Shown: piece by piece, positions 54,923 through 64,000 of the stretch
Layout of the letters: every line of letters begins with the position of its first letter
Position numbering within the stretch: the stretch's first letter is position 1
DNA from: Galerina marginata
Taxonomy: Eukaryota; Basidiomycota; Agaricomycetes; Agaricales; Galerinaceae
NCBI GenBank assembly: GCA_023014335.1
Contig: JAECYW010000015.1
Span: forward strand, 992,001-1,056,000
Length of the DNA stretch: 64,000 bases
Reading direction: 5' to 3'
Program-made: the position numbers and the translations under genes
Notes under the pieces: generated by a model
Databases searched by the model: none
What the model saw: the letters and a program-made list of their open reading frames with translations, nothing else
What the model was told of the DNA's origin: nothing

Positions 54923-57900
54923 TCAGACCCTGATAGGTCGGTTCTGCGAAGCAGGTGTGCGACCACCAGGAGTAGGTCTGCCGCGGGGTCTAGGTCGGTT
55001 CAGCCTCAAAGTATCCCCAGGACTAGCAATTCAAAAAAACGAATATCAGTCTCGATTCGATCGAAAGCTCCCGAAATGCTTACGTCATGATAGTGCCAGC
55101 TCCCACAGCATTTTCTTTTTGCTCTGTGGACGACTTGCCAGTACTGCGTTTCGACCAACCCAGGGCAGTTCGTCGAGCAGTGGATCCAACCCGAGGGCGG
55201 ACGTTGGGGGCCAGGCCAAATGCGTTCTCTCGTTTGGGTTCAATGTCCATTACCAGCGGAGAGAAAGGTTTGAAGGCTTCAAGAGACGGAGGAGCAACCA
55301 TAATATTCTTCTTAACAGTTACTGGTCGGAGCACTGGCGTCTTTTGAAGGTCGACAACAGAAGTGCGAGTTTGTTCAGGCGACAGTGTTGCTTTTGAGAC
55401 CCGCTGAGGATATGGCGATGGACGCGAAGATGTACGTGAGCGGATCCTATGAGGACGAAGTTCGGATGGAAGAGGGCCGTAGTTTTGGACGGAATGCTGT
55501 AGAAGGGCTTGCATATCGGACGGGCTTCCAGGTGCTTGGAAGGCTAGAAAATAACCAGTGAGAAGGATGTTGAAAGAAAGATAGGATCAAACTTACATTG
55601 AACCGCAAAAAGCGAGAATGGGGTGTCTCGCCACTGACGACGACTCTCCGTGACCGTCTCATGGGCTTCATCCCGCAGGGCATAGTATTTCCTCAAAGCA
55701 ACGATACCCCGCTCATCATCCCAAGTCGACTCCTCAGGCTTTGAGATAAAGGAAGCTGTTTCGGAATCAACAACAAAGACCGCTTGTCGAGTAGTTGGGC
55801 TGCTCTTCTTGGACAGCAGCGAGTGTGCCGGGCTCGTGTGGTTCGAGTTCGACAGTTCCTCCTCGATGGTCTCATAAACGGATGACCTCGAGATATGCGA
55901 TTTGGAATAACGGCGACGATGGCCTGTGCCAGGGGCTCGAGCTCGAGCCCTGTTCCTTGCGACTGTTGACATTGGATGAGTGGCATTGGAGAGGGCGATG
56001 TTGATCTGGGAAAGGTCGATGCTTGACTGAGAACCTTCGGAAAACGAGGAGCCATCGGATGCGGAAAGAGGTGGCGTGTCGCCTCCCGAACTCGAGGTGC
56101 AGGTACTTGAACGAGATCGAGTAGCCGGGCCAGGTCTGGAGAAAACGGGGACGTCTAAAACTGGGTTAACGCAAGGAGAAAAGACAATAAAATGAGGACA
56201 TACAAGCACTGGTAAGATCTTCTCCGTCCGCAATAAGGCAACTCTCTTCCAAACTCTGCCTCTCCAAAAGGCCATGCTGCGCCTTGATCATGCGCTCACC
56301 ACCAAACTGGAAGGACGAAGTTGACGCAATAGACGGCTTTTCGACGATGCGGGCCTTGTTGGGCGACTCGTACTGGTCTTGACCTTTATGATTGACAGCT
56401 GAATGTTTGCGTTTCTCGACGCGGACACATGGAGAAGCCTCGATGATGGAACCAACAGAACGACGGCGAACATGACCACCACCCAGCATCTGTCAACAGA
56501 AAAAAGAAATCAGCAAAAGTCAAGTTAAGTACACAAAAACGGGGCTTACACTGATCATGGTATCATCTTCTCTCATAGGACTATGAACACTGTTACGACT
56601 CAGAACAGAAAGAGGGCGGAACTGATTAGGAGGGAGCAAACCGCCCTGGAACGAATGCGAAAAGTCGTCGCCGAAAACCGAATCAGAAGAAACAGAAGAC
56701 GGACGGCCAGTCTTCTCAAACAGCGAATCCTCCATCGACGACCTCTGGTACTCGTCAATAATAGAATCATAACCAAAGTTCTCCTGCGAAGCACTAGCAC
56801 TGCCGGGAGGAGAGGCCGAGATGGAAGTCAGCGGTGCTTGGGTCTCGAACATCTTGTCTCCAATCCCAGGTCGGCCAAGATGCATACCCGAAAAGTCGCT
56901 CATGACCGAGTCGACAGACTGATCCCTGCGATGCCTAGCCCAAGCCGAAATCCCACCGTTCGCTCCGTGCTTGATGTACGACATGGCCACAGAGCTCGAG
57001 CTGGCAGTCGAGTCGTTGCGGCGATGACCAAAGCTGCGGTTGTACAAACTGATAGGCGGGGCTTGCGACGAGACGGACATGTTGGATTCACGACGACGAT
57101 GCCCACGGGCACCGTTCTGCTGAGGACGGAAGTAAAAGCTGGAGGCGTCCGACTCGACACGACGACGGGGTTTGTTGGCCAAATACGCGAAAGTGTCATC
57201 TACAGACATCGACATCGAAATGCTCGTCATGTCCTCAGACGAAGGCCGCTCTCGCAGGCTGGGAAGTCCATAGTCGAAAGGATCATTAGACCCAGAGTTG
57301 ATGACGTGGCCATAGGACGAGACGGACGCAATGCTGAACACCGACTCGTGTCGACGATGAGGCGCACGACGACCTGCCGCAACGGAAGCAACGACCGCAG
57401 GAGGAGGGTAGAACGCCGGACGCTCGTCGCTGAACTCGAACCCGCGCCTGACCTCTTCAAACGAATTGAAGCCCTCAAAGCTGATGCCCGAGGACGGGCG
57501 AGACGCCGCCTTGTAGATGCTTCTCCTCTTCTCCTGTGCCGACTGGTGGCTGGAATCCAGATTAACACGAGGCTTTTCAGCAGCAGGAACACCGCCGACC
57601 ATCTTCCTGTAGATGGACTTGAGGACCGAGTCATCCTCCAAGCCATCGAGCATGAAGGAGTTGTTTGCAGAACCAGAGATCGAGCGAACATGGGACGGAG
57701 GCGGGATGATATCCGACAGCGTAAGCTCTTTCTCCTCCTCGGGCAGGGACTTGGACGACGCCGCCCGTGGAAGGCCTCCGAACCTGAAAGATGTGTTGAG
57801 TTCGCCATCCGAGGTACGGGACGAAGTGGACGCGGCCAAAGAGGGCTTCAGCCCAGGCGACGACCGCTCCTGGAAGAGAATATCGTGGCCATCATCGGTG

Positions 57901-60900
57901 CTGTTGTTGCTGCCCAAACTATCCGAACCTTGAAGAACAGTGGGCTCCTTGACGTCAACAATCCTCGACCCAGAGAACATATCAAAGTGCAATGACTTGC
58001 TCTCCAGCTGGCTCTGACTCTGGCTCTCCAAGCCCGACCGCGTCTTCTCCATCAAGCTCAGGCCAGACAACTTCACATCCACAAGCTGCTCCTCCTGACC
58101 ATACCCATCAAACCCAGCGCTGCTCCCCTCACTCCCACTCCCACTGCTCTCAGCATCCATCGCCATCCTAAAGTCCACCGGCAGCTCCGGCACAGGCGGC
58201 ACATCCACCAACACCCCAAAGTCATACCTCAAATCCACCTTCGCCGGCGTTCTAAACGCATTCTCCAGCTGCTCCACGAAGCTCCGGCGATCCGACCCGC
58301 CCGACTCGTTGAGCTTCTTCAGCTCGCCTGTAAAATCAAACGACTTCTTCGTGTCCCCCTCCTCTGACATAGGAGAGTTGGAGATATCGTCGATCTCGAG
58401 ATGATTATCCTGCTCGTCGATGAGCGCCGCGCGGAAGACGGGGAGGGACAGATTGAGCTCGAATGGCGGGAGGAGGTGCGAGCGGGCGAGCTCGACCTCC
58501 ATTGACGTGCTATCTCCAAGCTCAACCTCACTCTCGTCCACGTCTTGAATGTCAACCTCCATCCCCTGCCCCTCCTCATCCCCACTCCCAACACCGCCAA
58601 CCCTGCCCCGCTCCTCACCCGCCGACAAAATAACCCTCAACTCATCCGGCACATCCGAATCCGGATCCGACGCATCCAGCGGCTCCTGATAGCACGACAC
58701 ATCCGACCCGCCCATCGTACCCGACATCCCAAGCACGCGGCGCGTCTCCCTCGCAATGGGCACACTGTACTCCTCATCCGCATCAGAGAGGTACTGGTCA
58801 TATCGGTTACTACCAGTGCTGAGACGGAGGAGCTGGCTGCCATAGTTCGAGTTCGAGCTGGAGCTGGAGCGGCTGCCCTTGCTGGATGTGGACCGCCTGC
58901 CTGCACTGCTGGGAGCCAACGAAGCCCGCTTGTCCAGCTCCGACTCGTGGATGCGCTTGAACACAGGCGTCAACGAGCCCGAATACTCCTCCGTCGAGCC
59001 TCTTCCCCTCTCCGTACCCCTCGACGAAGAACGCGAGCCAGGCCCAAAAGTCAACGAAGACGGCGCACGGGGGTGCTCCTCCCCATGCACCTCATCCCCC
59101 CGACCGACAGGCAAAGGCGACGTCGGCACCTGCAACAACCTCGCCTTAATCGCAACCCTCGACCGCGCAGGACGCAGCGGCTGCAACACAGGCTCAGGCT
59201 CAGGCTCCGGCGCAGGCGTCATCGTGCGCTTGTGCCCCGGGCGGAAGGTGCCAGCACTGGCACTGGCGGAAGGCGGCGTAGGGCTGATCTTGGCTCTGAT
59301 AGTAGCAGGCGCGTTCCTCTCCTTGACAGGCGACAACCCCTTCATCAGCGTCGACCACGGGGCGATCTGCTTCGAAATAAGAGCGGCGTTGGCAGCGTTG
59401 TTGTTGTTGTTCGTGACCGCTGCTGCTGCGTGCGTCCGTATCGTCGCTGGAGGCGTCGTGCCGTTCGTAGCAAAGCCCGACTTGGCAGGATACCCCCTCG
59501 ACTGCGCATAAGGCCTCAACGAGCTGATCGACGCCGCGCTGCCCTGCCTCGCCAACAAGCTTTGTCCCATCGTCGCAGCGAGCTTCTTCGCGCTCTTCAT
59601 CCCCAACGGGCTGTCCTGTCCCATGCGCTTCTTCGGGCTGCCATTATACTGGGCTCCAGCTCCATCCCCACCCGGCTGGCCCTGAGCATAAGCTTTAACC
59701 TTCTCAAGCGTCGACGCCGGAGTCGGCGACGGCGACAAAGAACCAGCCAGCCTCAACGGCGTCATATCAGGCGTGGACGGCGTAGCCTGCAGATCGAGGT
59801 TGTTGATGAGCAGAGCGAGGTCGTTGGTCGCTGCGTCCAGGATCGAAAGCACACCTGATGATAATAAAAGCGAACGTCAGTAAATAATTCCAACCACAAA
59901 AACGAGCATCCAACGAACCTTCCTCATCCTCATACATAGGCCTAGGCCTACTCCTCCCCAACAACTGCTCTGACAAAGGACGCGCTCTCGCCTTCTTCAC
60001 AGGCGTCGCCGCCGGCTTCTCGCTTTCGCCTTCGCGCGTGGCCAGCCCTTTCCGCGTGTCTTGCTCATTCTCATCATCCACACAAGCAAACTCCACACTC
60101 CCATCATCGCTCCCAATCATCCCATCCCCATCCTCCCCATCCTCCTCCTCATAATCATCATCATCCCCCATCCTCCCATGCCCATCCGAAGTAGCTTCCT
60201 CAATCGTCAAAATAGGATACGCGAACTTTTGTTGTCTCCGCTCATCCACATCCTCCTCCTCTCGCTGGTGCTCCTCCTGTTCCTCACCGTCTTGCGCCAG
60301 CCCATCCCCCAAAACGTCAGGGAAAACAGCACTCAGCGGCGTCCTCCTCCTCCCCTCCGAAGATCTCCGACTCTCCCTCGACGTGCGTCTCTCCTTCTTC
60401 TGCTCTCCCATCTCCTTGTCTCCTCCCTTCTCATCCCCCCTATCCCTATCCCCACCCCCACCCCCCTCCCGCCCCTCCCTCTCCCTCCTCCTCGCCTCTC
60501 TAACAGTCTCCAACCCCTCCTCATCCCACCGCACAGACACCCCCGAGCTGCTCCCTGAAGCGGAAGAAAGCCGAGAAGTCGTGGAGGTCGTCGAGAGCGG
60601 GCGGAGGGAGGAGTTGGTGGATAGGGCTGATGTCGGGCGGCCTTGATGGGCTTGTTGAGAGCGCGCGGATTCGACGGAGAGCCGGTTGTTATTGGTCGCG
60701 TTCGCGGTGATAGAGCCGACGTTCGAGAGGATGCGGGTGGTGGCGTTTGCATGAACATTGCCAGCCGCATGAGAAACTGTAGCCGGTGCAGGAGCGGGGG
60801 CGGGTGCAGGGGCAGGGGCAGCTACAGACGCAGACCCACCACCACCAAAAAACTCAAACTTCGAACTCGCACTCGACCCGCTCCTCACAGAAGGAAGACG

Positions 60901-63038
60901 CATCGTCATCGTGGACGGCAGGCCCAACCCCAAGAGCGTGCTGCGTTTCTTCGGGCCGAGGGCGTGTACCCCCAGCGTCTGCGCGCCATTGCCAGTCGAG
61001 TTTAACAAAGACGACGGAGAAGCAGATGAGGAAGAGGAAAAGCCAGGGGCAGGAGCGGGTCCGGGGCTGGCTGTGAGTGCGCCTGCTTCGAAGCTGCTTG
61101 ACGAGAGTCGGAGGGTGTCTTTGGCTTTGGGTTCTTTGTCCTTGGGTTTGGATTTGTCCTTGGATTTGGATTTGTCTTTCGACTTGGTCTTTTCCTTCTT
61201 GCCGGCCTTGTCGTCCTTCTCCTTCTCCTTTTCGTCCTTGGCCTTGGTCTTCTCCTTCTTGCCCGCCTTGTCCTTCTTCGGCTTCTCCTCCTCAGCGCCC
61301 CCCGAGCTCTTCACAGCCTTCTTCTTGCCCGTCTTCTCCTTCTCCTTCTCTTTCTTCTCCTTCTCCTTAGGAGCAGGCGCACCACCCTCATTCACACCCC
61401 CATTCAAATCCCCCTCACTCTTCAACTGCGCCCAACTGCCCATCCGCGCCAAAGACCTCACAGACCTAATCGCCCGGAGCGCGATCGAGCCCTGTCCCTG
61501 TCCCTGCCCCTGTCCTTGTCCTTGCCCCTGTCCTTGTCCTTGTGCGCCGATACCAGCACCAGGTGGGGCAACAGCCAAAAGCCCACCAGAAGTCAACGTC
61601 CCCGTGCGCGAGCGCGTGTACCCACCGCCCAACGAAGAAGGCGGGCGGTTCTCGTCCTCATCGTCGTCGTCGGGGTCTGCGGGCATAGGGATGACCGTCG
61701 CCTGAGCATGAGGATGGGGTCGGACCTGTGGCTGCGGTTGGACCTGAGGCTGCGGCTGAGCTTGGAATTGGAGATGGCCCTGCGGTTGAGTCTGATACGC
61801 CTGATACGCTTGCAGCCCGCGCACGCTTCCCGCATTCGTGTTCGTGGGTGCGGATAGAGTTGGCTTGGGCTTCGGGCCAGCGTTGTTGAGGAGGACGCCG
61901 GAGTCGAGCGAGTTGAACCGTCCGCGGTTTTCGGGGGTGGGTTTGAGCGGTTCTGGAGCTGCGGTCGGTGGGTTAGTATGGGTTTGAGAGAAGGGAGGAG
62001 GAAAGCGAGGAAAGCGAAAAAACGCATATATGGAAGACCCAAATAACCAGGACACAAGCACTAAAAAGTCAAAGATGGGAAAGAATAGCAACACCACCAC
62101 GTAGAAACGTAGTCGAAAAAGAAATAAAACAAAAATCGAAACGACGTACTTTTCGAGCGTGAGTTGGGGTCGTAAATAAACTCGACAGCTAAAAGAGCAA
62201 CAGGTAAGCACAACCTCCAACTAAAACTCAAAAAAACAAACATACGTTTATGACTTATCTTATTCTCCTTCCTCTCCTTCTCCTTCTCCTTGGAATCCTT
62301 CCGGCCCCTGCCAATACTCCACCACTTCCCAGACCCATACCCATCCTCCGCCTTGACCTTCAACAGCCCATCCTTCTTCTCCCTCTCCCTCTCCTCCTTG
62401 TCCTTGCCGCCCTCCGCCTTGACAGCCTTCGGCACATTCGTCACCTCACCCATCGCAGCGCCAGCTCCATTCCCATTCCCACCGCCCCAGCGCATCCCGT
62501 CCAACCCCGCCCGTGACTTTTTCTTCTTCACCATCACGATCTCCCCAATATCCGGATCCTCAGTCGGGTCGACATAAATCTCGAACCCGCCCCTCGCAGA
62601 GGACGTGCCCGTCCCGAACCCCTGCTGCACCTCGCGGTCAGAAACGCCGACTCTACGCACGACGTCGGAGAAGTCGCGCGCGCGTGCGTGCGTGTGGTCA
62701 GAGTCCTTCTTGCCTAGGGACATACCCATCCCCATGCTGAGGATGGACAGCTTGGATTTTTTAGGCACGAGTTTGCGCCGGGCTTCGGGCTCGGCTTTAG
62801 GCGCGAGCGGCGACGGAGAGGGGATGGAAGGGAGAGAAGGCATAGTCGCCCATGAGTCCTCCAGCGCGCGGTGGAAAGACGTGCTAGCCTCTGAGGAAGA
62901 GAGGCCGGAGGCCGATGGTGTAGCGGAGATGAGGCGGATGGAGGGGATAGGCGGAGCCGAGGAGGGCGTGCCAGCAGCGCCGTTCGTCATCGTCATTCCT
63001 GAGTGTGCTGCTACCGGCGTTTTGGACAGCAGCGGCAT
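54923..63038 (-). CDS. Very large intrinsically disordered protein (about 2,500 aa)
   Basis: One gene in about eight exons, from ATG 63038 (MPLLSKTPVAAHSGM) to TGA 54923-54925. Exon 1 has VPKKSKLSILSMGMGMSL and DFSDVVRRVGVSDREVQQG. A tiny exon VEFIYDPNSRSK joins to PEPLKPTPENRGRFNSLDSG. Next come a GQGQGQ hexanucleotide repeat (about 61495-61545), a Lys/Glu block (about 61130-61370), and HARPLSEQLLGRSRPRP-like basic motifs. A splice at about 59850-59915 leads into an exon of about 1,100 codons with VLSILDAATNDLALLINNLD, ELKKLNESGGSDRRSFVEQL and FRTPAKVDLRYDFGV. The last exons contain DDERGIVALRKYYALRDEAH, SKRSTGKSSTEQKEN, and LRLNRPRPRGRPTPGGRT at the end. Most of it is Ser/Pro/charged disorder with short conserved islands. 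It looks like a conserved basidiomycete scaffold or cell-cycle/cytoskeletal regulator, but that is a guess; I do not recognise a named family. Confidence 0.7.
61495..61548. repeat. CCTGTC/CCTTGT hexanucleotide repeat
   Basis: Imperfect 6-bp tandem units (CCTGTC, CCTGCC, CCTTGT) encode a Gly-Gln run on the minus strand in the large disordered-protein gene. Length is likely to vary between strains. Confidence 0.85.
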
Positions 63039-64000
63039 CACTGTCGTGTTCGTAGTCTTCGTGGTCGTAATCGTAGTCGTAGTCGTAACTTCTTGTCGGT
63101 GTCGTACAGTTTAAAAAAGCGTATAAAAGCTGGTCGTTGAAAGAAATAAAGCAAAAAAAGGTCGTAGAACAAAAGCTTGAGTGAGTCGTAAAAGTGGTGT
63201 TGATATTGTTGTTGATGAGGTTGGTAATGGCGATCAGTGAAATCGCACGTAGCCGTCTTCGTGGTAGTCGTTCAGATCCGTGTCGAAGACTCGTGAGCTA
63301 GAAACGCGTTAATTGTTGTATTTTCGAATGCAGGAACTCTATACAGCCCATCGATATCATCAGCATCACCGCCCACAAAACCTCGCACAAAACGTCCTCA
63401 CCTAAGCAAAGCCCACTTCAAGCTTCAGGCTTCCCTTCAACAGGCGAGCACAAAGAGCACCGAGCACCGAACCGCCCCAGACAAAGGAGCCGCTCAAGGT
63501 ATCTTCTCGTTGGATCCAGAAGGGAGGTTCGCGTTGGGACTCGGATGGGAGAGAACAGAGAACAGCCCCGCTCCGCACAGCACAGGGTTGGGAAGTTCAA
63601 CCACGTCACGGGATCGTTTAATTTCCTTTCCGAGTCCGCCTCGAGGCGGGGCGGTGGCAGTGCGTTACGTCAGCTGTTAAACGATCGATTGATGGGATTG
63701 GGAGTTGATGGGAAGCGGAACCAAATAACGCGTCGCGTCGCCTCGGGAAGACGTCATTTCTGGGCCTGAGGTAATTGGATAATGTACGCTGTCGAGCCTC
63801 GAATCGGATCGAACCTGCACGAATGCTGATAGTACTAATAGCAAGTTCTCTTGAAGATACCCTCCTCATGATCATTGAACTGTTTTACTTTGGTTTTACT
63901 TATGATTAAAAACTTGAAAGAAACAAGACAGACTCGGAAATGCGGCTGCCTCTGCGATTTTGCATCGAATTTTCAACATTCCTCACATTCAAATTCTCCA
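63039..64000. other. Upstream region of the large gene, no gene seen
   Basis: It contains a short (GTAGTC)n-like repeat at 63062-63090 and, presumably, the promoter and 5' UTR of the minus-strand gene. No recognisable exon up to the window end. Confidence 0.5.

Noticed and set aside
56583..57995. Plus-strand ORF of 470 codons
   Set aside because: It is antisense to the long exon of the disordered protein, Arg-rich, and reflects codon bias of the opposite strand.
58545..59858. Plus-strand ORF of 437 codons
   Set aside because: Same situation: very Arg/Pro-rich antisense shadow of the same exon.

Overview
The window is nuclear DNA of a filamentous basidiomycete, almost certainly an Agaricomycete (mushroom-type fungus). 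Genes are split by many short GT-AG introns of about 35-70 nt. Several multi-exon genes belong to lineage-restricted agaric families. The mobile elements (a Ty3/gypsy element whose LTR starts TGTAACGAACC, an agaric-type Ty1/copia element and a Tc1/mariner element) fit the same group. I had no database access, so all family names rest on recognition of sequence motifs.

Layout. Positions 1-5330 (minus) hold the 5' part of a Ty3/gypsy LTR retrotransposon: 5' LTR, a long Gag, a second ORF shifted by one base, then a TAG-separated aspartic protease that runs off the window at the start of the RT. It sits in the 3' end of an EF-hand gene of an agaric-specific family (5326-8660, minus). A large F-box gene (9508-13141, minus) and a complete cytochrome P450 (14702-16858, plus) follow. 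Next is a 5-kb stretch with no convincing gene, then a HEAT-like repeat protein built from tandem exon-intron units (22003-25214, plus), a DUF1772-like gene with an in-frame stop (25869-26418, minus), and a decayed inverted copy of the F-box gene's 3' half (about 26650-28140, plus).

An ankyrin-repeat gene with an agaric-specific N-terminal domain occupies 28424-31200 (minus). Then comes a nested transposon locus. A young Ty1/copia element (31670-40024, 329-bp LTRs that appear to differ at a single position, 5-bp target duplication AGACG) is interrupted in gag by a complete Tc1/mariner element (32464-35621). That element has perfect 91-bp terminal inverted repeats and a TA target duplication, and it carries an apparently intact transposase plus a second, convergently transcribed gene for a 457-residue protein with a SAM-like domain. 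Removing the insert and one TA leaves the copia frame open.

Beyond it are an AAA ATPase (41521-44064, plus), a 513-bp non-autonomous hAT-type element with an 8-bp target duplication inserted about 30 bp from a palindrome/TATA promoter (44488-45038), a multi-pass membrane protein (46731-49305, minus), an unrecognised coiled-coil-containing gene (50286-about 51540, plus), an MFS anion:cation symporter (52098-54125, plus), and a very large disordered protein of about 2,500 residues (54923-63038, minus).

The left and centre (1-40 kb) look like an accessory, transposon-rich compartment of fast-evolving repeat-protein genes. The right third is more gene-dense and ordinary. The most unusual object is the two-gene Tc1/mariner element with its SAM-like passenger gene.
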